From: Blastobasis lacticolella
Taxonomy: Eukaryota; Arthropoda; Insecta; Lepidoptera; Blastobasidae
Assembly: GCA_905147135.1 (NCBI GenBank)
Contig: LR990054.1
Span: 17,149,001-17,213,000, forward strand
Direction of reading: 5' to 3'
Length of the DNA: 64,000 nucleotides
In this document: piece after piece, positions 11,030 through 22,898 of the stretch
Layout: every line of letters begins with the position of its first letter
Numbering within the stretch: the first letter of the stretch is position 1
Notes under the pieces: model-generated
The model's database searches: none
The model's input: only the letters and a program-made list of their open reading frames with translations
What the model was told of the DNA's origin: nothing
Translations under genes and position numbers: made by a program

Positions 11030-11610
11030 CAACGTTTAAATACATTCAAATATAAACACAAAATTAGTAATCATAATAAAATTCGTTATTAAAATAAGTA
11101 TGTCAAAATATGAAATTCCAAGTTTATAGCTGTTAAATAAATTCATATAGGTAGTTTAAAAATTCATCAATTGTGTAGATAATATGCCTTGTCCAAAATA
11201 TATTTCCTTAAACATTTTTAAAATTTGTTATAATTTATTTCATTTATTAAGTTTTCCGGTATTTATATAGCTGATGCATAGGGACTACCCACACAAGAGC
11301 TTCAGGAAGAAGCATTTAAACTCTTCGGCCAAAGATCCCAGAATTTCGTCGAGCGTCGACTGCGCAGCATTCTGGCGAAGCCCGCTAAACTATTCGCAAG
11401 TAACTACTTATAACAAAGATTCGCGGCTCTGGGAGTGCTCGCAGCTGGTATTTCAGCAACAATCCCCAAGTATGGCAGTTTGGCAAACTCGCACTCTGGT
11501 GCTTGTATTGTAGGGTTGGTAAAGTGCAAAGTGTTACCAGTTTTGGTATGGCCGAATAGCTTGCAGGCTGACAGTTGGTAATTTAAAAATCTCATCTTCA
11601 TATTCCTTAG
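11030..11610. other. No recognisable feature
   Basis: AT-rich from 11030 to 11270, then more mixed composition. Frames at 11274-11513 and 11404-11625 overlap on opposite strands and show no domain. Confidence 0.4.
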
Positions 11611-11611
11611 A

Positions 11612-11706
11612 TAGGCGTGTTCCATCTTCGGTTGAATCGTGACTTACGTCTTTACCTCCAGGTGAAATGGCGGTCAAATGCCTGGCTAGTCTAATTAAAA
11701 ACAAAT
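11612..11706 (+). mobile_element. Q-tail retroposon 3' end
   Basis: 'cgtgttccatcttcggttga' then 'aatggcggtcaaatgcctgg' and 'ctagtctaattaaaaacaaa'. The same 3' end occurs at 19405-19492 and 25555-25622, and as the tail of the SINE-A copy at 30876-31195 on the minus strand. Confidence 0.65.
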
Positions 11707-11812
11707 CTATAGTTTATTGGAATTGTTGTCTGCAACACTAGTCAGTGAAGGTTTAAAAATAGTTCGTTTACTGCCTTTAGCATCTAGGGTTCATAATCTC
11801 GTTTTGGCCTCA

Positions 11813-11950
11813 ATATCCCGGTTGTGCTCTCGCCCACGAGGGCCCGCAGTCCGCCTTGATATAATCCAGGATTTGGCAGATCAGATCATTTCAGAGTGAC
11901 TGCCATCTGACCCTGCTACATCATGGATCATAATTACACATTCAGGCACC
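11813..11950 (-). mobile_element. SINE-A copy, 5' truncated
   Basis: 'atatcccggttgtgctctcg', 'cccacgagggcccgcagtcc', 'atccaggatttggcagatca' match the family. The tRNA head is absent and the body has small deletions. Confidence 0.7.
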
Positions 11951-11954
11951 AAAA

Positions 11955-12980
11955 TACATAAGACAGTAATGTGTTTAGTGACACTGCACATGTCTGATTC
12001 TTTATGTAGTTACCTCTCTGATTCTTTAACCTTTTGTTGCAGGTAAATGGTGATTTATAGGAGTACTGTCGCAGGTGATAAAAAACTATCGGTATCGCAT
12101 TAAATTATGTGAAAAGGGATGCCCCCAGAGAATATTGCTTCTTCTTTAAGGAGGGTGAGGAAGGTTTCCACGCGGGATTGATGCCCCTATTACTGCGAGC
12201 GTCCGGCACGGTAACCCCGTATTTCTCACATTAATTGTATAGATAAAACTAAAAGTATCTCGCAAGTAGATAGCTGGTTTTGGCAAATTGATACAATCCG
12301 TCACGTCCCTATCGCTAAACGTGTGCCAAAGATGTACATCGACATCCACATTTCAAAATCACGAAATAAAAAAATGTTTCTTTCCACAAAAGATTCTCTG
12401 TTTCAGTTCGTTTCATCTTAAACTTAGGTATTTAAGATATAACTCGGTAGATTATAAGGAAATCCATCTCTTATCAAAGAAACTTAAATCAAACATATTT
12501 TGAATGTGCTGGGCCCATAACCTCTAAAAACGAAACGAGTTTTGGTGGTGACAGGAAGTGACTTTGTCGTCTGTTTAAAGCAATTGTTTCCGACAGAAAT
12601 AAAATTACGTGCTTAGTAAAGTAAGCGCTTAACATTATTTTGTTACAAAATCATTGCACCACAACATGGCGGCCCTACCAAGCAAAAGTTAAGGGAAGAC
12701 CGCGCGGTAACCTACACGTGTTGCGTTACTGACAAGTTTGCGGCTTCGCGGCTATATCCGGGGCTGCTAAATATCTCCTATCAATATCAATTACCTATCT
12801 CTTTCACACTCGCCATACATTGTATTAGCTAGTCTGTCGGACGCTCTCGCTCCCTCGTGCAGAAATTAGATGGACGACATGGCTGTATGGGCTTTCACCC
12901 TGTGCTTCGGATTTGGTTTGTGGAAAACGCAAAAATTCCGTAATCTCGTATCGCTTTCATGATATCCGTTTCAGTTCGCG
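11955..12980. other. No recognisable feature
   Basis: Mixed-composition DNA. Frames at 12146-12349 and 12288-12503 carry no domain. 'caccacaacatggcggcc' at 12657 is not tied to an open frame or splice signals I can defend. Confidence 0.4.
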
Positions 12981-12981
12981 T

Positions 12982-13401
12982 GAATGAGGAGTTTTCCAAT
13001 AGGTAACTAAAGCATTCTTAACCACTCACTAGATGGCGCCCCGACAATTTTGGTAATTGATAATCGCTTGAAATAGGTTCTTAGCAAAGAGGATATAAAC
13101 ACTGGGTACGTTATATTGGTTAATATTGTATTTATCAATAGTTTTAAACCATTTTAGAGGTTGTAATAATAATGGAACATAGTGCCAACTTATATAAATA
13201 TTTCTTTATACAGTTCGTCCAACCTTTAACAGTTATGTTTATATTAATAAACATTTTAATTTTAAGTTTAGTATTAGTTAGCTGCATTAAATCACTGCCA
13301 CCATCATACAGATTAAAAAAAGATTACCAAAATTGTAGGAGCGCCATCTATTGATGCTTTTTGAAACCAACTGACAATACCTACTGGAAAACTCCTCATT
13401 C
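12982..13401. mobile_element. MITE with 24-bp terminal inverted repeats
   Basis: 'gaatgaggagttttcca' at 12982 pairs with 'tggaaaactcctcattc' ending at 13401; about 24 bp match with one mismatch. Subterminal 'agatggcgcc' and 'gcgccatct' extend the symmetry. The interior is AT-rich with no transposase. 'gcgtg' occurs just outside both ends but is too short to prove a target duplication. Confidence 0.7.
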
Positions 13402-13496
13402 TATGCGTGTTTAGTTGACCTACGTCTTCAAGGTTTGCTATGTGCTTTGCAGTATTTCATTGAGGTATTCCAGGACGCTGAGAGGAGCGTCCTTAG

Positions 13497-13832
13497 GAGC
13501 GTCGATGGCCAAGTTGTTAAGGTATCCGACTCGCAAGCGAGTACTACCGCTTTCGAAGACCACTGCCCGTATGTAGCAATGACTCCTTTCCGAGTTATGT
13601 ATCTAAATTAGTTGAACACTAACTCTTATGGTATGGGAAAATATCGTGTTGAAACCTGCTTATTCAGGCGACTGAATGTGTAACCATAATCCGATCTGGT
13701 CAGGTTCCCCTGGCAGCAAGTCGCTTCACTGTTATAATCTGATCTGCCAAATTCTGGATCATGGTCAAGGCGGAGCCCTGGCCCTCGTACGCAAGAGCAC
13801 AACCAGGACATTAACGCCAAGATGATAATAAA
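13497..13832 (+). mobile_element. SINE-A, near full length
   Basis: A tRNA-like head ('gcgtcgatggccaagttgtt' with a degraded box B 'cgctttcgaag') is followed by the body ('taatccgatctggtcagg', 'aaattctggatcatggtcaa') and the 3' end 'acattaacgccaagatgat'. It is the best reference copy for the family's orientation. Head to tail is about 335 bp. Confidence 0.85.
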
Positions 13833-13971
13833 GGCGTCTACATTAATTTTTGACTACAACCCTTGCGAACTCTGTTTACTGTAATTTTTAAATTGTAATG
13901 ATGTTGTAGCACAATATGTACATATTGTTAGATTACTAAGTCTTCTTTTCATGGTTGTTATGTTGGTGACC

Positions 13972-14050
13972 AATAAATAAATAAATAAATAAACATATCT
14001 ACTGTCATCATCATCATATTGGCGTCAAATTCCGGTTGCGCTCCCACACG
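13972..14050 (-). mobile_element. (AAAT)n run and short SINE-A 3' fragment
   Basis: 'ccaataaataaataaataaa' is followed at 14009 by 'catcatcatattggcgtcaa' and 'ttccggttgcgctcccaca', a diverged 3' end of SINE-A on the minus strand. Confidence 0.5.
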
Positions 14051-14465
14051 CGTAACATATCTATCGTAAACGCAGCCAATTTCCGTAACCAAACAAACAA
14101 ACCTACTAAATTATTTCCACAAATTAGGTTCATGTCCCCCCGCAGCGACTGCGAATTTTATCTCTTTTTAATTTGCCATCAGCCGAACGCTTCCGCGTTC
14201 TGAGAAAATTACATTTCGAAATTACACGAAATTATTGTTTGCTTTGTTGTGCGATCCGATACTAAAGTCTCATGGAGACGCGTTTTTAATCTTCGAACTT
14301 GTTCCGGAGTTGGAATAATCTTATTTCGGGCAAAGGGGGAGCTGTGTGGGGTGTACTTTATATCTACAGGCTGTTTAAGAATAATTTCCTGATAAATCAT
14401 ATATGTATGTATTTATTTATTCGTATTGCATTATATGTCGTATAACATTTTTTTTTTAATTTTAA
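14050..14465. other. No recognisable feature
   Basis: No repeat or coding signal recognised beyond a chance minus-strand frame at 14209-14400. Confidence 0.4.
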
Positions 14466-14467
14466 TT

Positions 14468-14620
14468 TTTTATACCTCTAAGGTGGCAAACAAGCTTGCG
14501 GCCTGCCTGATGGTGGGCAGTCACCGCAGCCTATGGACGTTTTCAATACCAGGGGCATCACCCATGCGTTGCCGACCCCGTAAAAACCTTTTAACCCCTT
14601 TCTTGAAGAACTCCGTTATC
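14468..14620 (-). mobile_element. LINE-J 3' end (CR1/Jockey-like RT C-terminus)
   Basis: The minus strand reads 'EFFKKGVKRFLRGRQRMGDA', then 'PGIENVHRLR' and a stop, the same end as the longer copy at 35062-35390. After the stop comes a short 3' untranslated region ending 'gtataaaaaattaaaatt'. It is heavily 5' truncated. Confidence 0.8.
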
Positions 14621-14639
14621 GAAACCTCACAAAGTATAT

Positions 14640-17110
14640 AAATTAATTACATTATTATTAATTATAGTTTACATCATGACATTTATTTTATTTATATTTA
14701 TAATCAAATACGAAAACCCATGTAAAAAACTTTGTCGCGCCACTCTATAAATTCCCCTTTAAATATAAAAAATAAAGTTACATACAGTACTAATTTGACA
14801 CGCAAGCCAGTCAGTGACCTCATACAAATATTTGCAAAACAAACATGAGTTATAGGCGCAGTGTCTGGGTCGGTACACCCATATTGTGCATCGATTATTG
14901 TCTCGATTCTATAAACGTTTTTATTAATAACTATTTTTCATCTTTGCGATTTGACTTATTTTAACACTTCCCCGTATTTCCACCCGTGCGTCCAATCGAA
15001 ACACTCTACATTCAACTAGTTATCCTGCGAGATCCAGTTTTAGCATTATCATCTTTTGATCCTGCAAATAAACCTGTACATATTATTATTATTATTATTT
15101 GTTAAGTGGGCTTTTTAAGGCTAAACGTCCTAGTATCACTGCGACCATTACTGATCTATTGTGATCTAGCTTACAGTTCAGTGCCGATCCCTACAGCTTC
15201 TACTAACCTGTACATAAGTAATTTATAAAATAAAAGAGGATATTTCTACTTTCATAACAACACGCAGTTCTATTTAATTGACCATGACGGCAATAAACAA
15301 TAATTGTTTTTCAGTGTTGTGATTTATTATTATTTCACTGTACGAACCACAGCCACACTCTGTATATCAATCAGTCACAAGCCCGCGGGCTTCTTAATCT
15401 GAGCTTAGCCGGAGACATTTTTCTTCTCCGTTCTCTAATAACCAAGTTTGGGGATGAGTATTATGGACATACCATTCGTATAACTATAGAAAACATGTAT
15501 TTATATAATCTTCAACAAGATAACCCATAGCATATGTTATTTATTAAACAACAAATAATAATATATGAAAACTTAATTATCTAAAACCCTAATCCCAAAA
15601 TAGATATGTACAGTCTAAGTATAGTTGTACTTAAGTTTTACCGGCTCTGGAAACTTTTCAACCGTCCCCAGCGAAAGACCGTGGTCTACCGTGCTTGTTT
15701 TGGTTAGCAACTTTTATTATTTAGTCAAGTATAACAAAATATAATTTTTTGTCTGATTGTGGAAAAGCAAAAGCAAAGGCAACAATTTGCAGCCAGTGCA
15801 TAGATACGTATGTAATTGTAACGCCTAAACTACTAAGCCTATTTTGATGAATAATTTGTGTTAAATTGTAATAAACGTACACCCAAAAGGGGGCCCGTAT
15901 TCCTAAAATTTGCCCGTGTATAGTGTAAAATGAAAGTACCCGTACTCTCCGACGATAAACACGGCAAAAGCCTTACTTGACCTTCCTACGTTGTGTCCAC
16001 AGAGGACACAAAAGAAATAAATAAGTCCAAATACCAAAACCTTTTTATCAGCTGTACCATAGTACACTCTGACGTCCAGTCCCCTCCTCCTGGAACCTTC
16101 GTCTCGCCATTGACAGCCCTAATCCACAGCATTACTACTCCACTGGTATGGGATTAAATTAATTCCACAGATGAATATTGCTCACCCAATCTGCCTTATT
16201 CGGCTAATTGCTGTCCGAATTAGGCGTTATTTGGGTTGTTTTTCCTGACATGTTGGGGTTTGTTAGTTTTACTGGCCTTATTTTAGTGTTTGCTTTAGGC
16301 ATTTGTGGGTTGTGGACTTGTGGGTTCTTTTGTTTTGGTTGGTCTCGGAAATTTGTATAACCGTGAAGCGTGGCGCAATTTGTGGTAGATAGGCCTTTTC
16401 GTAAATAGGAATATGTTAATCTCAATATATATCGTAGTCATATAGGACAGTATAGTCGGTCTTCTTGGTTTTATTATTCATAATATCAAATTTATAATAA
16501 AGGGAGTCAGACGAGGAAGCGAAGTATTGTATGAGCCTAAACCATTTTTCCTTTAATAAACATTCATATACGTACATGAATCCTTTCATTAGAAACATAA
16601 TTAGGGACATCATAAAAATAGATTATATTTCCAAAGCAAATAGACACAAATGAATATATATTTCTGTAAAAGAGGTTATGAAAGGAGTTTGTGGTACAGG
16701 TGAATCCTAAACAAATTCAGTTAGAAGTATGTTTATTTGAACGGGACCTAATTAGCTCCCTTGGGGGACCCCGCAAAGGATCGAGGCGCAGTGTGCCTTG
16801 GCCACCGGATCCGCTTTCACAAAGTTAATATAATTAACCTTAGTTGCTAACGATTTAGTGTTAAGTTAGTGTCGTTAAAACTGGTCCTAAGGCAACAATT
16901 ACGTTACTTTATACCTGGATACGAGGGATTAAAACGCTTTGGATGAAACCGTAAGCACAATTTTTAGGTGTCATTACACGAATAACTTATGTAATTCGTT
17001 GGCTTGTGGAGGCTGCGTCCAGTGGACATTAATATCGATGGTGAACCTGTTAAGTCACGTAAAGTATTTCACTTTGCTATTTGTTCTTCGATAGTTCAAC
17101 GCCGAAATTT
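14640..17110. other. Apparently unique AT-rich DNA
   Basis: Contains a (TTA)n microsatellite at about 15081-15100. Frames at 16204-16425 and 16422-16613 have no domain. No gene or known repeat is supported. Confidence 0.4.
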
Positions 17111-17115
17111 TACGT

Positions 17116-17332
17116 CTTTCGGGCACGTGTCTCTCTCGCGGCATATCTCCAACGCGATGGACGGACCAGGTTAGAAAGGCTTTTGATGGGCCCCTTCACG
17201 AGAGCACAAGAAAAGCAGCCATGAGGGAAAAATGGCGGCGACTGATGAAGCGCGCCACCAACCCAAACGACCACGACCACTCTGCTAAGAGTACTACAAC
17301 TGAGAAGAGGTATGAGACGTATGAAGTTTGGT
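17116..17332 (+). mobile_element. LINE reverse-transcriptase C-terminal remnant
   Basis: The plus frame reads 'SRGISPTRWTDQVRKAFDGP', then 'LHESTRKAAMREKWRRLMKR' and 'ATNPNDHDH'. It resembles the RxRxPTRWxDQ...AxxREEWRxL...HD end of insect LINE polyproteins. The frame is open over this short stretch but nothing upstream continues it, so it is a truncated copy. Confidence 0.75.
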
Positions 17333-17488
17333 AGATTACTCGTAACACTAACCATTTTCACTTACTGAATGTCTTTATATCAGTCAGAAACAGGAAACTG
17401 TAATTTTGACACAAGCAAATTTTTTGCAATTTCTTGTATATTGCAAATGCATTTGCAGTATACTTTGTAGGCATAATCAGTAACATTA

Positions 17489-17745
17489 AGCTTGAGTGGT
17501 TCAGTGGTTAACGTGCCACGCAAGAGGTACCGGGTTCGATTCCCGGCCGGGCAGAAATTGAAATGATGAAATTTAATTTCTGTTACGGGTCTGGGTGTTC
17601 TATGTATAATAAGTAGGTATTTAAAAAAAAAAGGATATAAGTAGTTCTTCAGTTATCTAGCACCCATAACACAAGCTTTGCTTACTTTGGGGCTAGATGG
17701 CGCTGTGTGAATTTGTCCACGATTATTTATTTATTTTATTATTTA
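17489..17745 (+). mobile_element. SINE-B, full length
   Basis: tRNA-like head: 'gagtggttcagtggttaac' (box A region) and 'accgggttcgattcccgg' (box B). Then 'cagaaattgaaatgatgaa', 'tctgttacgggtctgggtgt', 'agttatctagcacccataac', and 'gctagatggcgctgtgtgaa' near the 3' end, followed by a TTTA-rich tail. Polymerase III internal promoters are implied by boxes A and B. Confidence 0.9.
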
Positions 17746-17749
17746 GGCA

Positions 17750-18585
17750 AAACTGACAACTAACGAAAAGGGATATTTTCAAACCCCAATAACCCTTTAA
17801 ATTTTAAGAACTTACTCGCATGTAACCATACTCTATTTTCGAAATCAAGTATTAATTTAGATCTGCTTAGTACGCCAAATTTTTTTTTGAGAAATTTACC
17901 TATATTTGGGAACAAAAGACGGCAAATTCATAGGTCGCCGATTATAAAGGTCTGGTATATATCTACAGTAATAAAGACAGAATAAATATACACAGTAATT
18001 TTAGAAAGAAAATACTACTTTATCCACGGAACTTTTCTTTTACCTAACTTCAATATTATTTGTCTGTGGTTAGTTAGATCTAGATACCCAGATGCCCGAT
18101 GATAAATACCGGCAAAGCCAAAACAAGCATTATAATGAAATTCCACCTGACGGGCCACCCGGGTGTCAGGCCGGTTAACCGGGCGCCCGGAAAATTTATT
18201 GCTCCGATTATATCTATGATTATTATACAACTATTATCCCACGTCTATACTGAGATGGGTATAGAAGATTCTTATTGTTCCATGTCTTCATTTACTAAAC
18301 CATTATTTTATTGTTATCTATTCAAAATATTGCGTGCAGTCACAAATTCTACTAAAATGTTGTGATTATCTTTTATTACTTTTAATTTTTTATACTACTG
18401 GGGTAGGACGTAAAATTTAAGTTAATTATAAAACTCCGAGTTAAGATCTTGAGTGCACACACAAAAGCTTTTAAGTTTTCCGAATTTTCCAGAATTTATA
18501 TTCCTTAATTTCCTGATAACCTTTCGGGCCTACAGACCAAAGAAAGCTTAAGCGGAACCTGGTAGAAACGAGGATAGACGCTAAG
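17750..18585. other. AT-rich DNA with one GC-rich palindromic patch
   Basis: At 18140-18190 'gccacccgggtgtc' and 'gccggttaaccgggc' form nested palindromes after 'taatgaaattccacctg'. That lead-in recurs at 18885-18905 before another GC-rich patch. No coding signal. Confidence 0.4.
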
Positions 18586-18587
18586 GC

Positions 18588-18697
18588 GCTGTCCTAATTG
18601 GCAACGGTCTTGCCACCATGGTCGTACGTCGGACGTCGCCTGACTAATAGGAGACCTCAAAACCGCCTGTCGCACGAGCGTTGAAAATTAGGACAGC
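18588..18697. mobile_element. 110-bp MITE
   Basis: Perfect 12-bp inverted ends, GCTGTCCTAATT (18588-18599) and AATTAGGACAGC (18686-18697), flank a short interior with 'ggtcgtacgtcggacgtcgc'. A matching left end lies at 1771. No clear target duplication. Confidence 0.7.
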
Positions 18698-18879
18698 CGA
18701 AAACAGCTGCAAAGTTTCTAATCAAACAATAAGGAAGAAGTCCCATATCAGTTCAATCGTTCACTTATCAACAAAAAGCATATAATTTTCAAGATTGTAG
18801 GTATTTTGTATCGGTATGTACAAAGAAAAAACTTATATTGCTCAGTCTTCAACCCTTGCGCGATACCTCGAATAAAACA

Positions 18880-19080
18880 AGAGTAATAATGAAATTCCAC
18901 CTGTCACGGCGCGGGTACCCGGCTCGCCCGGCTGTATTCCGGCTTGTTCGATTTATAGCCGGGTTCTAATCCGGGGTCGAGTGGTCACCCCACCCCGCGG
19001 TTGCATTAGTGGGGGCTTAAGTAATAGTGGGCATGCGCCGACATTGCTCGGAAGTGCTGGTCTAGATTGGCGTTATATTA
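18880..19080. other. GC-rich patch of unknown origin
   Basis: 'ataatgaaattccacctg' followed by 'gcgcgggtacccggctcgcc' and 'tcaccccaccccgcggttg'. It shares its first 17 bases with the palindromic patch near 18133. Possibly pieces of one element; no termini found. Confidence 0.35.
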
Positions 19081-19082
19081 TA

Positions 19083-19330
19083 ACACTTGCTTCTGCCCGC
19101 GACTTCGTCCGCGTGGAAATCGTTTTTAGGGTAGCGTTATATTTTTCTAGACCATTTTAAATTACCTCCGTAATGTATGAAAGCTAGTATTACGGAGAGG
19201 TCACGCTGTATCTCTGGTTCTATCCAACGGAATTAGATGAGACATGTCCTAGATTTTAAGTTGGACAAACTACCAATGTGAAAACCCCATCAAAATCCAT
19301 TCGGCTCCATTTCCATATCTTTGCTGTTTA
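19083..19330 (+). mobile_element. Family G retroposon, 5' portion
   Basis: 'cttctgcccgcgacttcgtc' and 'cgcgtggaaatcg' start the family; 'aaccccatcaaaatccattc' is also present in the copy at 42827. It is diverged, with no 'tataatattagtatagat' end. Confidence 0.65.
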
Positions 19331-19404
19331 GCTGGTCTATTATGGTTTTATATCAGGTACATCAGGTTTTACTACTGATCGGGTAATAGTTGAAATATCC
19401 CGAT

Positions 19405-19575
19405 ATGCTCTATCTTCGGCCGCATCGTCACTTACCAACAGGTGAAATAGCGGTTAAATGCCTGTCTAGCCTAATAAAAAACAAAATTCTTATACTGCTT
19501 AAACTGCTCTTCAACCAAGGTAAGTAAGTAAGTAAGTAAAAACTCTTTATTGCACACACAAAAAATTATACATAA
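19405..19575 (+). mobile_element. Q-tail 3' end followed by (TAAG)n LINE tail
   Basis: 'atgctctatcttcggccgca' to 'aatgcctgtctagcctaata' (19405-19480) is the Q-tail. From 19518, '(gtaa)n aactctttattgcacacac' is the reverse of a LINE 3' end with a tetranucleotide tail, on the opposite strand. Confidence 0.55.
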
Positions 19576-19889
19576 CAAGAAAAAAAGAACAATTTATATG
19601 CGCGCAAAGGCGGTTACGTGGTAAGCAACCCGGAAAAAATACGGTTAAATGTGATGTTACTATGTTTGTATAGTGTTGAGTGTCGGTGGCCGGGTGTAGT
19701 GTATTATGGAAGAACCATCTATTAATAAAGAGTCGGCCTAACCTGTGCGTACCCAGAGGCTCCCTGGGGAGGGGAACACAATTGCCAAATCCCGGGTTAC
19801 GAGTTTCGAGAGGTTAAGTCCAAGGTACCTGTTCCCGACAGTTGTTGATTATTTTGGGTTCATTCCCTTGGTTAATAAGGTATTTCAGT

Positions 19890-20130
19890 CATAATCATCA
19901 TCACAACCCGCAACAGTCCACTGCAGGACTTAGGGCCTCTCCCACGAAAGGGGAGGTTATTGCCATAATCTCCACGCTTGGCAGGCGGGTTGGAGATCGC
20001 AGTGTTTAAATATAACAATGGAAAATGCTGCTACCCACTTTCATGACTACGGAGACTCTTTATCTTTTGCCTCGAAAACATTAGTCGCCTTGTACGACAC
20101 CCATGAGCGTAAGGGGTTGGTGCTATTCTC
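19890..20130 (-). mobile_element. Retroposon C copy with 13-bp TSD
   Basis: Exact direct repeats AAGGTATTTCAGT at 19877-19889 and 20131-20143 flank the element. The body matches 'gtccactgcaggacttaggg' to 'cgtaaggggttggtgctatt'. It is 5' truncated at 20130, as expected of incomplete reverse transcription. Confidence 0.9.
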
Positions 20131-20144
20131 AAGGTATTTCAGTA

Positions 20145-21280
20145 ACTATTATAAAACGCCAAGCAACAATGCTCATGTTCTGGTTTCAAATATGATGGAG
20201 GACAATACAATACAAGGATATAAGAGCTAAGTCCAGCAATAGAAAAAAAACCTCTGCAGCTACAGTAATCTACAGGATCAGTTAGCCGAATTGAATTATG
20301 TTATACGCAGTGACAAACCAGCAGATAGCTGACCTGATGGTAACCGGTAACTGTCGCTCATAACATCTACGATTCATACATTTAGGTTGCAAGCAACAAA
20401 AATGCAGAGCCACAGGTGCGTCATCACTGAGAGGACTAAGATGTAAAGCCTCATGACTGTGATTGCGCTAGCTACCTTAGCCACCAAACCGAAGTACAAC
20501 AATGCAAGTTGCTTGGCGACAGAAACACATAAGGCAGTGGTAGTCCCCCAGGTGGACTTCTCAGGCATGCCAGAATACCACCTGAATTACTGAAAGAATG
20601 GACCATTTGCTGTCCTTTAGACCTCAAGAACTAGTCCTTTACTCCAAGACGAAAGACACTTATGAAAATTGCAAAAAATCTCCTTAATGAAAATGCTCAA
20701 TTTCTGCTGACACTCAATTACCTAAATAGAGTAAGGGTCTCTTAAATGTTGTTTTGAATTTAATGTTAATAGTCCGTGTATCCCCATAATTATTATGCCA
20801 AGAATTTTCGCAACACACCCCAAACGATTAACTGTAATTAAATGGGCGTTTGCACGTTGAAGGCTTTATATTATGTTCATGTTATTTCAACAGTAGGTAC
20901 AGATACTTTGGAAGGATTTTAAATGTGTTTCTAGACAAGCTCTATCCTCGGCCATTAGGTAAGAGTGCGGTTAAAGTACTATGATTGAGGTCACTTTCGA
21001 ATAATATTGATCAAAATTGTTTGTTTCAGAAATGGGGACTGATATTTTATAGAAATATAGAATGGGCTTTCGTGTTTTCAGGTTTTAATTATGTAAAGTA
21101 AACAAAGTGTAAAGTTAATGTTTGAATTAACTATTAATTGCAACAACGACCTTAATTGCCTTTCAGTTTTTCAGTAGTAGTCGAGGCTTGTTTTCAGTCT
21201 TAATAGTAATACAAGTTTTTAATTTTACTATTTTATACCTGAATCTCTGATAGTAAATTTAAAATATAGCTCTTGACGCT
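20145..21280. other. No recognisable feature
   Basis: Frames at 20374-20568 (minus) and others carry no domain. A weak 'gctctatcctcggccattag' at 20940 may be a decayed Q-tail. Confidence 0.4.
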
Positions 21281-21281
21281 G

Positions 21282-21606
21282 TTGTTTAATGTCGATATGT
21301 TAATTTTATTATTATCCAAGTAAAACATCACCAAGTACTCTCCCCCCTCAACCTTTCTATTAAGTAAGATTATTGGTCTCTCTTGCCAAAATAGGCGTTG
21401 TTTAATATCGATATGATAATTATTTAGTATTGTACAAGTAAAACATTTCCAAGTACCTCTCCACGACCTTAATTTTGTAACATTGTCTGTCTTTCACGCC
21501 AAAAAAGGCTTTGTTTAATATCGATTAGATGATTATTAGTAAAATCCAAGTAAAACATCTCCATGTACTTACTCTTCCTCCACAACCTTTCTATTAAGTA
21601 ACATTT
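21282..21606. repeat. Three tandem units of about 115 bp
   Basis: Units begin 'ttgtttaat(a/g)tcgat' at 21282, 21398 and 21511 (periods 116 and 113) and share 'ccaagtaaaacat', 'ccaagtac' and 'aacctttctattaagtaa'. The third unit is cut at 21606 by a retroposon D insertion and its remainder resumes at 21961. Confidence 0.8.
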
Positions 21607-21610
21607 AGTA

Positions 21611-21960
21611 AGGTAGGGCATAGCGGGGTATCTCGTTCGAATTGGAGCCGCCCGACTGGGGAAGTACCTCCACCTTACAGAATATCGCAGCTAAATAATA
21701 CTCTTTCAAATAGTATTGTGTTTCTGCCGGTGAGTAAGGTTTCCAGTGCTCCATGGGGTGGGGATTTGGGGAACCGTGGGCTTTGGCAGTGGAGTGGCAT
21801 TTGCTTTTTGCTGCCAGAGCAACGTGTTATAGAGGTGGGCAACGCGTTAGCGATACTCTTGGTGTTGCTAATGTCTATAGACAGTGGTGACCAATTTCCA
21901 TCAGGTGGCCCGCTTGCCTGTTTGCCTACCGTATGACATAAAAAAAAAAAAAAAAAAAAA
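21611..21960 (+). mobile_element. Retroposon D, full length, poly(A) tailed
   Basis: Starts 'aggtagggcatagcggggta', carries 'agccgcccgactggggaagt', 'tgctttttgctgccagagca', 'aatttccatcaggtggcccg', and ends in about 21 A. The word aACATT occurs at 21600-21605 and 21960-21965, and the interrupted tandem unit resumes right after the tail, so both ends are fixed. It is nearly identical to the copy at 52113-52450. A possible box B ('cgttcgaattgg') hints at a tRNA-derived SINE but is not decisive. Confidence 0.85.
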
Positions 21961-21996
21961 ACATTATCGGCCTCTCCCGCAAAAAAAGACTACATT

Positions 21997-22895
21997 AGCT
22001 ACTCGTAACACGCCGATAATAATCACGGCCGTCTCCCGACGTGTGGAAAAGATTACGCATGCTGACACGAATTTAATATCAGGACTATCTGTGTTGGCGT
22101 CAAGAAGCGGAGTTCGTGGAGGGAGGCGATATCAATACAGACTGCTCATTGCTATGCTGAGGGCGTACGGGGTGCGGGGTGAGGGGGGACCTGCCTCTTC
22201 ATTACTTGAAGAGCTTATTATGTGACGCTGACGTTCGGAAGACGGTTCAGTCCATAATCTGTAATTCGATGCGGCGGATAGCGGCGGGATTGGCCCACTG
22301 GGCTTTGGTTATTGGGTCGGAATTTGGTGGATGGATAATATGCATATTGGCGAAGGATTTATGGTTGTTTGGCCTATTGGTTCTTTAACTGCTTATGTGG
22401 TGGATTTGCGGATGCTTTCGTGGGTGATATTTTGTGGTATTGCTTGGATTTGGGACCGAATTCGCCTTTAACCAAACTTGTTATTCTCTTCTATTTAGGT
22501 ATAGGTCGATTACCGAAAGCAGGCGTGCTCCATACAAACGAAGTGTGATCATAATGTCCATAATAACCAATAAAATTTAATGAAATTTTGTAAACGTGAT
22601 TTAGAACCAATGTCTACTGTGGTTTGTCAGATTCTTGTTAAAATATACTGTTTCAAAGTAAACGTACGAATAGGTACCTATACGCGATGCGCAGATTAAC
22701 GTATTCATCACGATTTCATACGTGTTACGATCTCTTTACAGCAAATTTACGGGGAGGTCGTTAGATCTTGTTTATTTCGGAAAGAAACTTGGAAGAATCA
22801 TTTATGAGATGAAATCGTGAACAGTTAATCTCGAATTGAAATAATGATAGCCTAAACACAATAAAAAGAAAACATTATTATAGAGATATAGTACT
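21997..22895. other. No recognisable feature
   Basis: GC somewhat higher at 22090-22420. The overlapping frames there (21884-22225, 22179-22388) have no domain. No repeat identified. Confidence 0.35.
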
Positions 22896-22898
22896 CAG

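Noticed and set aside
17495..17560. Possible tRNA gene
   Set aside because: Boxes A and B are present but the sequence continues as SINE-B and recurs with the same flanks at 36308, 59632 and 61338.
21282..21606. CRISPR or centromeric satellite
   Set aside because: Only three diverged 115-bp units, without spacers.
21718..22225. Frames of 72 and 113 codons
   Set aside because: They derive from retroposon D and its poly(A) tail (a lysine run).
22090..22420. GC-richer stretch as a possible exon
   Set aside because: No defensible splice pair or domain in any frame.
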